Shown piece after piece: positions 22,780 through 33,859 of a stretch of 64,000 bases of DNA. The notes beneath the pieces are model-generated. The model worked only from the letters and a program-made list of their open reading frames with translations, did not search any database and was not told the DNA's origin. The stretch's first letter is position 1. Each line of letters opens with the position of its first letter. Source of the DNA: Synchiropus splendidus (taxonomy: Eukaryota > Chordata > Actinopteri > Syngnathiformes > Callionymidae); NCBI RefSeq assembly GCF_027744825.2, contig NC_071350.1:4216001-4280000 (forward strand). The letters are read 5' to 3'. The translations under genes and the position numbers were made by a program.

Positions 22780-23560
22780 ATTTGTTTGTTTTCGTTTGCC
22801 TTCAACAAACAACTTGTTTGTTCTTGACATGTTCAGTCACTCGCCATTTAATTTGTCAGAATGTTGTTTAATTGAACGCTTCATAATTCATGAGCAGATT
22901 AGCCGACCTCGGCTGCTCACGAGGATGTGCACTGAGACTCACAGCCTTGAAATATTCAAATATTATGCCTCCACTGGGCGCATGAACGCCGAAACGCCGT
23001 GCCAAACTCATCTACCCTTCCGTCTAAATCAGCGTCACAAGAGTGACAGAGTGCTTTTGTGATGAAGTTTTCATTTATACATGTAGGCCACGACATTCAT
23101 GTGGATTGTTGAAGTTCATTCATTTGCTTTCCACAAAAACTCATATTGTACAATGATAAGCCAGATGTACGCGAGACTGAGTCACGGATTGTAATGAAGG
23201 CTGATCCTTCCAACAAGCTTCGACATCTCTCAGTCACCAATTCATCCATTAAATGAGATGACCAGCTGAAGTTGCACCAGGATCAATGTCCTGTCGATTT
23301 GTTCTCTGCAGATAAGATCCAAGCCTGCCATCAAGTTGCCTCATTCAAAACAAGTGTTCAGGACAAGCACAATCATTTTCTGCCTTCCGTGGGGAGGGAA
23401 TTCAATTCCTACTGGCTGCCCTCCAAAATAATGTGGTAGATCAGCTGCGTATTTCGGGAATTAATCATGATTTAAATGAAGCAATCCTGAGTGCATTCGC
23501 GGCAGTTCGACAGACTGCAGAGTTGGAATTGTTATTCCTCCCTTAATTGTCAGCTCCTGA
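22780..23560. promoter_or_regulatory. Candidate conserved non-coding element cluster
   Basis: Unique sequence with several TAAT cores (GTTTAATTGAACGC, ATTAATCATGATTTAAATG), retained CpGs and balanced composition against AT-rich surroundings. No repeat copies or protein signal. This texture is typical of vertebrate developmental enhancers, but conservation was not tested. Confidence 0.25.
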
Positions 23561-23706
23561 AATGTCCCCATGGTTTAAGATTCCAGAGGCAGAATGAGCT
23601 GCAAAAGGCATGATGTGAGTCTGTACTGACAGAGAATTAAAATAATAATAGTGTTATATAGTATAATATAGTTATTAGGCCACGTTTGAAAACATATACT
23701 ATTATT

Positions 23707-24140
23707 TACCGCAACAAATCAACACTGTTCCTTCTGGTCTGGAGAGATCTGATATTCGTGCCAGATGGGAGTGGTTCAAAGAGTGTGGGGTGAGAGAGTC
23801 CATTGTGATGTGTCCTGACCTCTGTTGAGTCTTGGAAGAGTCCAGGTCCTGGATTCAGGGCAGAGGGCCACAGATGATGGGCTCTGCCGTCCTCAAAGTG
23901 CTGTCCTCTTTGGTCGGAGCTCCAAACACGTGGCTTCTTGATGACACCATGTTTCTTCAAGAAGTACATCCGTGAATGGGCTTTTCCTGAGAATGGACCT
24001 GATGCTCTGGTCCCACTTCAGATAGTGGGAGACGGTAATTTGTGGGTGCCCATAGTGGACACTGAGCAACTAAGGACTGTGAGAGGTGGAAGATCTGGGA
24101 GGTGACTCCTGAAGTCCACAGTCATTTGCCATAGTCTCGA
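23707..24140 (-). pseudogene. L2-like LINE, decayed reverse transcriptase C-terminal fragment
   Basis: Minus-strand translations give MTVDFRSHLPDLPPLT (24.1 kb) and further along RMYFLKKHGVIKK and SHPTLFEPLPSGTNIRS. In fish L2-like LINEs the same order appears after the catalytic palm: a VDFR block, an RxYFLxxL block, then a DPSHPxHxLFxLLPSGRRxR block near the C-terminus. Here the blocks sit in different frames with an internal stop and lost sequence between them, so the copy is dead. The LINE endonuclease and catalytic YADD are absent. The clade name is my inference. Confidence 0.65.
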
Positions 24141-25742
24141 GCTTGCTCCGTTCCACATTGTTCTTACAGGTAATGCTAAACTATCACTACCACCATGACC
24201 AACTGCAGCTAGGCCACTTGCTTTTGATGACATATTATCCTGAATGAGGCCAATGATGGTGAAGTCCTCAGAAAAGCTTTATAGAGGGATCAGAGGGAAC
24301 TGTTGTTGGGGATGGTTCTCATGTCGCGGGGATGAGAGGATTGCTCTCATAGGAACTGACCATGCTCCAGAGTTGGAGCCACAAAAGTTCCTAGAACCTT
24401 TAGATTTGGTTTGTGGTCCATTTAAACAGTCTCACACAATTAGAGCGAGACTCATGCAAAAGAGGCTTCTCACACGCATTATATATTTCAGAAAATAGCC
24501 GCTGTGCCCCCAAATTGGTGCCAGAACTAAAAAGGTTCCTATCCAAATTCCTTTGTCTTCACTCACCTCTCTGTGTTGAAATTTAAATAAGGTGATTTAG
24601 ACAGCAGATAGCCGTAGAGAACTTTCTTGGCACTGCAACAAAAGGAATATTAGCTGACCACGTCTTGAAGCCATCTCTTCACAATGTCATGAATGCTTTA
24701 GAAGATTGTGGATCCAGATACCAAAACAGAACGCCGCCAAAATGTAATCATCAGTTCCCACAATGAAGAGTCCTGAAAATGTAATTGCCGTCCTTTCTTT
24801 TCTTTTAGATTTATGTTTTTGGACAGACAGACACAGCCTCCTTGGCAGAGGTGAAAATGACTTGTCAAAGTATGCTAATGGTGTGTTTACCATCTACAGG
24901 CCAACAATGGGCTGTTCACCTCGAACAAAAGTAAGTAATTTAGGTGACAAATGGTTCACTTCCAGCGGCTGGTTCCATTAGTGGAACAGGTGACATGCTA
25001 CTTCAGAATAATAAACAGTTTCATGATATTTGCACACAACTTGATGAGTCAGCTCTACTGTGACTCTCTCCTATCTGGCCCATGTAAAGTTAGAATGAGA
25101 TGTATTATATGTGTAAATGAAGTGAGGTCGGTAATGTAATATACTATATGTCATGCCATATCATGGATACATTCATTTTCATTTAGTTATTTATGCTTAC
25201 TGCATAGCATACGTGTTCTGAATTTAGTCTGACGTGAGCATTTCAGAAGGAAGGCTTGAGTGGGTTGTCATGTATGTATTTGTGGATGTATTCGGTGTGT
25301 AATAATAATAATAATAGTAATAACTGTTAAAGGTTACGTGACTGAGTCTGTTTGTTGGTTGGTTTGTATACAAAATAACTCAACCAAAAACAAAACGGAG
25401 AAACCTGTTTAAACAGAACTTCCAGGTGTGGTTGGAAGTGGGCTGAGATTTTCCATCCTCCATTTCCATTTTGGACAGATTTCTATTTATTCCTATTGCA
25501 CTGTTGCACTGACAGTCATGTGACTGCTGTTTTTTTTTGTTTGTTTGTTTTACAGTTGCAAGAAATAGTATGTGATCTGGAATTACTTGGATCTATTTGT
25601 GCATGTCACAGGTCACAACAATAGACACACAGCATCGTCTGGTTGAACTGAACCCATACAAGAATGACATGTTCCCATGTTGTTTTTTTTTGGAAAGTAA
25701 CATCTAAACATTCACATTGCAGAGTTCAAAATGCATGTGAAC
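24141..25742. other. Non-coding stretch
   Basis: No gene seen. A (AAT)5 run is at 25301-25315, and T-rich runs are near 25531 and 25682. The block 24290-24540 (GGGGATGAGAGG to AAAAAGGTTCC) may be repeat-derived but has no second copy here. Confidence 0.45.
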
Positions 25743-26650
25743 TAGGGCTGTTCCGATCAGGATCTTTGCTGCCGATCACCGATACTGATCAACCAGAGTG
25801 CCAATCACAATCACACGGAATGACAATAAATTTGTAATCAAAATGATGAGACCTTCTGTGCACATCATGTGAAAAAAAATAACTTTAATTCAGACACGTT
25901 TTTATATACCTGTTCAAGTTGACAAAAAAAAAAAAAAACCTTGCTGAATGCAGCAATTATTCTGTTAAAAGGACAGCTGAAAAACAGCTGTCAAGCTTCA
26001 CCAGCTCGACGTGCCTGACTCCCTCTGCAGATGGATTACAGACTTCCTGACCAGCCGGAGTCAGCGAGTGCTGCTGGGGACAACTGTCTTCGACACTCGG
26101 ACGCTCAACATCGGGTCTCCTCAGGGCTGTGTTCTCTCTGCAGGGCTCTTCTCCCCTCACAGGTCCTCCCTCCCCAGTCATGTTGGCTGGTTCGCCCATT
26201 CCCATTGTGGACTCCTTCTGCTTCACCGAGGCCCCCCAATGGAAGCTGACCATCAGGTCCTGGGCATAAACGACACCAAGGAAAAGGCTGGTCATCTTAT
26301 TAACTATTTCTTATCATTCTGAATGCCACCCTCGTAACAGCAGGTGTTGCTAAGCTGTAGCTGTGCTAACAGCCTGCTGCGGAGGAAACAGCGGTCTCAG
26401 TTTCATGAGCCCAGAAAACTCTCCGTGCTCCATCAAGAGCTGGTGCTTTAAATGGTGTTTTTAATTTTAATGCCGCTGCGTGCACAGCATTTTCTTGTGA
26501 ATGTGCTGGAGGATGAAAACTTTATATGACAGATTGAAAGAACCTCCACATCAAACATGCTGCTGCTGAGTGAGCAGCAAGTCGGGGGAGTGGGCGTATC
26601 ACAACCAGCGGGGCTTTGTACGCCTGTCACACGTGATCGGTTGATCCTGT
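25743..26650 (+). mobile_element. hAT-like non-autonomous element split by an L2-like insert
   Basis: The left end reads TAGGGCTGTTCCGATCAGG then GCCGATCACCGATACTGATC, a hAT-type terminus common in fish. The right part (about 26330-26650) holds the matching interior and ends near GTGATCGGTTGATCC, the inverted counterpart of the GATCAACC phrase at the left. An L2-like reverse transcriptase fragment at 25985-26310 lies between the halves and presumably inserted later. No clean 8-bp duplication was found, and the right tip is approximate. Confidence 0.6.
25985..26310 (+). pseudogene. L2-like LINE, reverse transcriptase fragment
   Basis: The frame from 26011 encodes PDSLCRWITDFLTSRSQRVLLG followed by LNIGSPQGCVLSAGLFSP. 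The first block is the fingers-region motif (W-I-x-D-F-L-x-x-R) and the second is the GxPQGCVLSPxLF motif just before the catalytic palm of L2/CR1-type reverse transcriptases. Soon afterwards the match breaks down, although GINDTKEK near 26270 may be the later KTKE block, which implies an internal deletion that removed YADD. It is a dead fragment nested in the hAT-like element. A related minus-strand piece is at 52600-52790. Confidence 0.7.
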
Positions 26651-26989
26651 GGTCCTGTTGCATCATCCATCCTCTGTTGAGCTTCAGCTGGACGAAAATG
26701 CATTGATATAATTTGGTATTTTTCCAGCAATGCCCGCAGTCTGTCGGACTACAAAGAAAAAGACCATGCCCCCTCTACCATCTGTTACAGTTGGGATGAA
26801 GTTTCGAGGTTGGGGTACTCCGGTACCATGGTGTGTCCCCTTCATCTTAATAGGTTCACAGAATATTTTGATGTACAGCTGAACATCCAGGTCCTTCTTT
26901 AGGAACTTCCAAACAATGCAAACGTGAAGTCTCTGTGGTGAACCCTGCACAAACTTCATTGGTGTTGTGGTTTTGCTCATTTTAGATCC

Positions 26990-27370
26990 ACCAGATGTGA
27001 AGCTAAACGTTGACGATAGCGTCATGATGAACGTGGTCTAGGCTTACGCACACCAGGAGCGGAAAGGGGAATTCTGGAACAAACCTGATGATGTAATGGA
27101 GAGCAATGCCCTGAAGGTTAGAACAATGACATGAGCAGACTTCAATGGCCATGTTGGTAACAGAGCAGACGTAGAAGTGATGGGAAGGTTTTGTTTAAAG
27201 GAGAGAAATCCCGAGGGACATATGAACACATATTTCTAGAAGAGAGAGACACACAGCATACAAGTGTGGAGGGAGAAGTTCACAGGGAGATTACATCGTG
27301 TGCAGATGGGTGAAACACAAAGAGATGTTGATGCCAGGTGCGAGTGTTGCCAGGCAGCATTGGCATGAAA
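26990..27370 (+). pseudogene. RTE-type retrotransposon, decayed endonuclease domain
   Basis: Reading the plus strand across stops and shifts gives AYAHQERKGEFWN, then ADFNGHVG, then EVMGRFCLKERNPEGHM, then NTYF, KREXH, CGGRS and SVARQHWH (X marks an ambiguous residue). This order matches the apurinic-type endonuclease domain of RTE-like LINEs; the ADFNGHVG block contains the conserved Asp and Asn of the active site. An in-frame stop sits directly before ADFNGH and another before AYA, so the copy is inactive. It is the endonuclease half of the same class as the reverse-transcriptase pieces at 10.7 and 12.5 kb. Confidence 0.65.
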
Positions 27371-27599
27371 ACTTCTTCTTTCCTGAGGGTTAAGGCAGAA
27401 AAGCTGGGGTTCATTGCAACGGTCAACATAACGGCATTTAAACAAGCCCTGTGCGCAAAAATTGTGGCTGATGTAGTTTGTAGCATAATATCCGGACTAT
27501 AGAGCTCACCAGAATATTAGCCGCCCCCATTAAATTTAAGAAGAAAAATAAATCTTGTTCATACATAAGCAGCGGATGCTGTCTGTGCCATTGAGAGGT

Positions 27600-28033
27600 C
27601 AGTGGTGCACGAAACGCTTTTGAAAACTAGTGTTGGAAGAGTGAATGTAGTGCAGACCTGGGCAAAGTGCGGGCCGGGGGCCAAACGCGGCCCTTTGAAA
27701 GTATTTATGTGGCCCTCCTGGAGTCAGAGTATATATAACTATAAAACTTACATTGTTGTTGTCGCTGATATATTTTCTGTGTGCATTGTTTTTTTTTATT
27801 ATGATGCAACTGAAACATATCTTTCTTGTTTGATTATTTTTGCTGAATGCGTGGACCTGTGCAGTTTGGCCGTGACGGTAAATAAACCAAAGTAATGCTC
27901 CGTTCGCGACTCGTCTCATCCGTGTCTGAGCTTGGGACATGAAACCCACTCCAGGCCTGGAGGTGTGGAGACCGAGCACCTCCCCTGTGACACGACCATG
28001 GTCCAGTGCGGGAACAGAAAAGGTTTACCACTA
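27600..28033. mobile_element. Family A MITE, decayed copy 3, itself interrupted
   Basis: The left block CAGTGGTGCACGAAACGC and GAGTGAATGTAGTGCAG match the family A start and its GAGTGAATGTAGAGTG block. The right block from 27861 (GCAGTTTGGCCGTGACGG) through GAGCACCTCCCCTGTGACAC to GGTTTACCACTAG matches 5365-5580. Between about 27655 and 27860 is foreign sequence beginning CAGACCTGGGCAAAGTGCGG, itself a hAT-type terminus. This copy is clearly older and more diverged than those at 706 and 5076. Confidence 0.6.
27653..27860 (+). mobile_element. hAT-like insert, left end only
   Basis: It starts CAGACCTGGGCAAAGTGCGG, then GCCAAACGCGGCCC and ATGTGGCCC, a familiar fish hAT terminus. No inverted right end is visible before family A sequence resumes at 27861, so it is truncated. 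Confidence 0.5.
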
Positions 28034-28406
28034 GTTTTGAAAACAGGGTACAGCATGGAGACTGACGCATGAAACACATTTTCTGAATCTGAATCATTAA
28101 CTCCTCACGTTTTATTTGAATTAAAGCCCTCAAAATACGCTGTTTGTGTGCCTGAAGTTCCGACACCACAGCCGGTCTCAGCAGCCTTTTCTTGATTCCA
28201 GACCTCCAGGAGATCTTCTCTGTTGCCAGAGCTGTGGATACGGTGGCGAAAACAGTGCATTTTCAGTGCTTTAAGGTTAAATAAAAAGCCTCTGATTTCA
28301 TTGATTTCATGGCCTATGATTTCATCTGATTTCAGTCTGAAAAATCCATATATTAATCGCGCTGTTGTATAAGGGTTCAGACCGCGAGAAAAAAGTAGCG
28401 ACTCAA

Positions 28407-31400
28407 GATTGGTATCAAAAAAGACTTCAAGGAGACGGGGAGGTTGTAGCTAGCTAGCATAACAGAGAGCAAGAGAGTAAAATTCACTGATCACAGATTC
28501 AATAGAGGAATATCTGCTCTCTGATGAAGATGTTTAGTCATGCAGCTTGACAGTAAGTGATGCTCGGTCTGCTGGGTAATAATACAGAAGTAGGTCATAC
28601 CAGAGCTGATGCACTGTTTCACTGGTTCTGTGGACATGCCGAGGCAGTATCAAAACAAAACATTGCTCTATAGAAAGTTAAAAAAACACACTATTTTCAG
28701 GCTAGAGTAAAGTAAAAACTGCCACCTAAAGGCTTTGGACATGGAGATTCTGCTCTTGTGCCATTTCACCTTGGCGTATATTGTACTCCGTGTAACCCAA
28801 GGTATTTATGGTGCCACATTTTGAGCATTTGTCTGTGATTCACTTTAAGATGTCAAGATATAAGACATTAAAGGTTTTATTTATGAGTTAGTACGTGAAG
28901 AGCAGACAGTGTTTCAAGTGCCTGTCCAAGTCAAAATCAGTTCTGACATTGGTGTATGAAAGGAATATTCAAGGTATAAGTACATTGTCTCCAAAACGGC
29001 AGAAGGCACATGTTCTTGAGGGGACATTCAAACAACAGCAGATATTTCATGAACGTGTTCCATCACAGGAAAGAAACTCAGAAGCAATGCTGCTTTTAAA
29101 TGTGTGACAGACACGTTTTTAATAATGTAACACTTTGTGAAGTGTTTTGTTTGTGGCTTTTCTCTGTCAGTTCCGGCTCAGAAGGTACTTCCTTCATTAA
29201 CACCAGACTACAGAAAGTCTGCTCTTTGATTTAAAGCATGTTATTTTTATTTCATTTATTTTTTTGCGATTTCCTTTCTGGATTCACAAGAAAACAAAAC
29301 AAACAAACAACAAAAAACTTCAGGCACAGACCGATACACAACACACCAAACACAGTCCTGAACCACACCAGCTCTTTGTTATGAAAATAATTGCTCTCTT
29401 CACTACTCAGTATTTTCTTTCTTTTTCCAAATGACAGATTGACTGTGAAGCACAAACCGTCTCCAACCTTCAAGTTCAGAGGAAAGTCATGTTGCTCTGA
29501 GACCAAGATCTTGTTCAAATTGCTTTAACAATCTGTGGCGGAGTGGCAGAGGTGGTGCAACCTCTGTGACCTCACTTGCGCTTATCTTAACGTTATGAAA
29601 CAATATTAAAATAATTGCTGAAATGCTTTCTAGTATTAATTACTAAAACACAGAGGTGAAATTCTGCAAACATTGATTTTAATTGATTTTCACGCTTCGT
29701 TCACAAGCACACATTTCCCTTCCATAATATATACCACAATAAATACTCAACGTTATTATGATCGATTTCAAATTAATTGCCATTATTTTCATTAACTGGT
29801 GCAATAAGGAGGTCGCAAGAGATCAAATCAGTAAAGTGAAAATATACATCTGTTCCACTTGAGACAATAAAGATGGATTTTAATAGTACACTGGTTATAA
29901 ATATCTCACCCTGCCTCATAAAATTATAAGAAGAAAATTATGCAGTTTCCACGATTCTTTGTATATTTTAAAAGTCTGAGCATATACTACTGTTGAAGTA
30001 AAGGTGTACATTATAGATAAATACATTGATAATGGCCAATTTATTTTTATTATAATACATATTTATTGATCAATTTATTTATGTTAAAGGGGGTGTAAAT
30101 AGGAATGCAGTGCTCAATACTCCCAAAAGTTCCGCAGCCTGTTTATTATAAAGCTACTTCATATTTATTCAACAGCTGGGATGGAAAATGTTCTTCAGGG
30201 ATGTCCAGAAAGAGGTTAAAAGTGTCAGCTACAACGTACCAAAGAGCTCCTGGTGCTTTGCAGTTCACTTCACGAGCAGGATAGAAGGGAAAGCAAATTA
30301 AATATTTGTACCCTTTTTTTCTTCTTCTTATTTTCCCAAAGATTCAGATGTGGTTTTCCGGGGAGATGAATATTTCACACAGAAGGGCTTGGAGAGAGCA
30401 CATCTGAGAGTCAGTGCATGTTGTCCCCCTTACAATGGTTTTGTTGGGCTCACAGCACTTTGGCTGCAGAGTGGAAGAGGAAGCGGCAGGGAGAGAATGG
30501 CCTCCGTCCAGCTGAGATAATGGAATTGGTGTGTTCTCCCTCAGCTCTGCTGCTGGCTGGAGTTAATTCTGTTAATAGCGAGGAACTTCTCCTCTCTGAG
30601 CCTTTTCTCCAGCCTGGGCAGTAATCAGAGAGCACACAAGGTGGCTTTTATAAGATGGCTGATGGATGAATAATGGATTAACTAGAAAGTGGCACATACT
30701 GCTTACAATTGTTCTAAAAGCCGCTAATGTGCAATCATAAAAAGACTTGGCTCTCCATATTTCATTTAATTAAAAGGGCCATTCATGCTAGGCCGCCGAC
30801 GTGCCGCCACCTCCTGCGCCACAGGCAGATTCATCACGCACCACCCTTTGACAACTGTACTGTAGAATATTTGTGTGGAGCAATATCAAACGCGATGTCT
30901 CCCCTGGGTTCAAAGATGGCAACAGCAGCAGTTGCCGTGCTTGTAAAAAAAAAAAAAAAAAGGCGCTACCTTTTGAAGGAATGCATTCACACCTGTACAC
31001 ACTCCCAAGACTCCCCTCCTTTAAATGAACTACCCACTAAGGGCGACAATGTTCACCGTGCGTTTGACTGCCTTGACTGATGTCAATAATTTTCCCTGAA
31101 AACAACAACTGTCTTCCGTAAACAATGTAAACATGCTTGATAATATTGACATCAGAGTGATTCAATCATTGAAACATTTTGTTCGCTTTTTTCCAAAAAT
31201 GAAACTGCCATTCTTTCAAATTCCAACATATGCCACGGTGTTCTATGAGTATTAGTTTACTGTACTGTTAGCTAGAACAAACCACAAGGAATAGTACACA
31301 CAAAAAAGGAAGTGTTGTATATAATAAGATATGAAGGCCCCTTTACCGAAAAGGCTCTAGAGCTATCCATAAATATGCAGCATGGAATGATCATATATTG

Positions 31401-31541
31401 TCTACAGAGTTGGTTCTATTGAATTAGAACACTAAATAAGTGAAAACTGAAATTCATATTCAGCGCAGTGTTACGAGAACCGAGAACAAAGCGAGAACCA
31501 AAACTGCGCCTCAATGACGTCACCAGAAGGAGCTCCATTGA
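28407..31541. other. Non-coding stretch
   Basis: No gene recognised. AT-rich filler runs from 28.4 to 30.3 kb. About 30380-30930 is unique and possibly regulatory. A poly-A run is at 30944-30961. A CRE-type palindrome TGACGTCA lies at 31515-31522, just left of the next family D element. Confidence 0.45.
30380..30930. promoter_or_regulatory. Candidate conserved non-coding element
   Basis: Unique, moderately GC-rich block with TAAT cores (GAGTTAATTCTGTTAATAGC, TTTCATTTAATTAAAAGG, ATGGATTAACTAG) and no repeat similarity. The small open frames on both strands show no domain. Of the candidate blocks this one looks most like an ancient vertebrate enhancer, but I cannot test conservation here. Confidence 0.28.
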
Positions 31542-31790
31542 AGTGATGGGTAGATGAGGTATCAAGAAACAGTATTGCAAGGTTGATGAAACGGTGTCCT
31601 ACTTTTTAGAGGCCACTAGATGGCGCTCTCGGTTTGGAAGGATGTGTGGTTTCATTGAATTAGTTGTTTGAGTCTAAACATTTGACAGCAGCCAGTGCCG
31701 TCTGGTGGCCTCTAAGAACACGAACACTGTTTCGTGAAACCTCATCATTCCTTCAATACTGTGTGATGAAACCTCATCTATTCATCACTA
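31542..31790. mobile_element. Family D MITE, long-arm palindromic copy
   Basis: It starts AGTGATGGGTAGATGAGG and ends CCTCATCTATTCATCACTA. The inverted similarity extends more than 75 bp inward on each side, including GAGGCCACTAGATGGCGCT on the left and the inverted GAGGCCACCAGACGGCACT on the right. It is non-coding. This is the copy in which the two-armed structure is plainest. Confidence 0.8.
31612..31627 (+). promoter_or_regulatory. CTCF-like motif inside family D copy
   Basis: GCCACTAGATGGCGCT fits the vertebrate CTCF core (CCASYAGRKGGCRS). An inverted weaker version lies at 31691-31710 in the other arm. Binding is inferred from sequence only. Confidence 0.35.
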
Positions 31791-32639
31791 AGTCCAGGTA
31801 AAAAAGCTCCTCAGCTTCAGTATCAGAGAAGAGATGCCGAACTACTGGATGTGCACTCTGAGGCTGTTCTTCAGAAAAGATGCAGAGCATCAAAAGAAAA
31901 ATGGGTGAAGAAACTTAATAAAAGAAGAAAGGGCAATTGCAACCTCTGATGTGGTTTGTAGTGGGCAGGAACCTTTTCGACTGAATGTTTGCTTCAAACA
32001 GGTTCTGAAACTGACTACAATACCCATGGTTTTCAAACGTAAACAGACAAGGACATATCAAAGGAGCACAGAGAAACAGGCGAGACTAAACCCGTCTGGA
32101 AAATAGTAAGTCCTTTTGTTTACTCATTTGCATTATATATTTTGTACTATTGACCCTTCAGTACAACACCCAGCTCATCTTCCTCTTTATTTTTATATGA
32201 CCATTCATTGTTATGGAGCCGACCGATGGCCACCACAAAGCTTTTTTAGCTTTAAGGTGTTTCCATTATTTTGTCCAAACCCCTGTATGCTTGTTTATAG
32301 TTAGGTCCATCGGTAAGGTCACAAGATGGCGCTGGTGTTGGCACCCAAGTGTGATGTCCAAGCATTGCACTTGTCTGTTATCAGAGAAAATTATGAAAGT
32401 GAATTGTTACAGAATAGTTTGTAGACCCAGAATAAAACACTGCATTTTACTTGAAAAAACAACCCATTTTAGGTTGTTTTGGATGGTACTTAACCCAACA
32501 TCATGGCACAAAGGCACCTGAACTGCACTGGTGTTAAATTTACCGGGAAGAATGACAGTTTGAATAGTCGACCAACATGTGAGTGTACCTCAAACAAGAG
32601 TTGCAACTCGTTGCATCAAAATGTATTCAATTGTGTTCC

Positions 32640-32740
32640 AAGATTATCCATCCATCCATCTGTTTTTCACTCAGCGTCACAATGACACAAACACATCAAG
32701 CGGGAGGATTGAACCGGCAACCTCTCAGAGACAACTCTAC
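32640..32740 (-). repeat. Possible tRNA-derived SINE fragment
   Basis: The minus strand contains GGTTGCCGGTTCAATCC, a good polymerase III B box (GGTTCAATCC), in the usual SINE context GAGAGGTTGCCGG. CCATCCATC on the plus-strand left side could be the tail. No A box or target duplication is visible. Confidence 0.35.
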
Positions 32741-33859
32741 CTTGATATTTTGCTCAAGAAAGAATCTACAGAAGAATCTGCAATAATAAACAAGTTGATT
32801 CTTATTCAGTTTTTTATGTGCATAGTGAATCTTTTACATGACAACTAATAAACATCTCAGAACATATATCAAATAAATACAGAAATAAAATGTCTGCAAA
32901 TGTTTTTTTTTTTTTTGAAAAAATACCCACACACACTCTTCACACTAAAATTCAGGTGTCAAGTGAAGTGAAGTGAAGCATCAGATCTGGTTGAGAGGGA
33001 GGCTTGATGCCACCGCTCCCAGAACATTAGTTTGAAACGTAACCCAGAATTTGTGTCATACAGTCACCAAAACAGCCCAAGATTTTTGGTTAAATATGAG
33101 CCCTATAACCTGGAAATTGAATCACTTACTTGAAGCATAACCCATAATTTTAACCCCACACAAATATCCCAGAAATTGGGTGGAAGGTTTACACAACATT
33201 TTGTGTTTTTTTATTTGTATTCAATTGTGTACTGTGTCTTCCATATTTTTTGGCGATGTGTTATTTTCCACAACACTTCAAAACAGTGTGATTCTAGTGG
33301 ATATTTTTTAACATAATATAATAAATCATTCAAGCATGGATTATTCTTAATATTTATTATAAAAAAAGACTAGCATGTCAGGATAAGCGTGTTCCCTGCA
33401 TGTGCACTCTATACATGAGTGACCCTGCTTTCAACTCAGTTGATGCAGCTATCCAGCAAACCCCACATTCTTTTGTGCAGGGTGTAAATGTGAGACAGTG
33501 CTTCTCATAAATAACATGTCGACATCAAATGCCAGCTCGGTAGTTGAACCCTGCACTTCTTATAGCTGTCAAACCACTTTTTTTTCTCCCCTTCCCATGA
33601 ACTAGATCGAGCAACTCTAAATGCATCTCATTGTTGGAGGCGTAGGTACGACGTTGAATTCTGCCTGATTTGTAAACACCACAGAAGCAGTCTGCCATAA
33701 TCTTCACCTCCAGTTAATGGCTGCAGACAAAACTGCAGATCGCCAGAGACTCTTATCGCCGACTCCTTGAATACGGAGGAGATTTGCCCCACATCTGATA
33801 TAATTTTCAACTCTGAGTAATCTTTGCAACAAAACAATTTGTTTGCCCTATTGTTGGAT

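Larger units (their letters stand above)
19037..23706. other. Non-coding stretch
   Basis: No gene recognised. The 150-codon frame at 19739-20191 matches no family I know. A block at 20670-20960 (CCAACCCGTCCTCACTCCC onward) has the feel of a dispersed fish repeat but no second copy is visible here. A family D terminus fragment lies at 22613-22637. About 22780-23560 is unique and possibly regulatory. AT-rich filler dominates 21.2-22.2 kb. Confidence 0.45.
27488..28406. mobile_element. 'Actataag' type MITE, split by a family A copy
   Basis: The left end reads TCCGGACTATAGAGCTCACC and ATATTAGCCGCCCCC. The right end has AATCCATATATTAATCGCGC, GTTGTATAAGGGTTCAGACC and GAGAAAAAAGTAGCG. Together these mark a widespread fish MITE with CGGACTATAAGCCGC ends. 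The halves are separated by the family A remnant at 27600-28033. The exact right tip is eroded and no target duplication is clear. Confidence 0.55.

Noticed and set aside
26684..27025. 113-codon minus frame as a host gene
   Set aside because: It overlaps the decayed RTE endonuclease at one end and shows no domain; probably repeat-derived or chance.
32640..32740. Functional tRNA gene
   Set aside because: Only a B-box-like motif is present; no A box, cloverleaf or terminator, so a SINE remnant at most.
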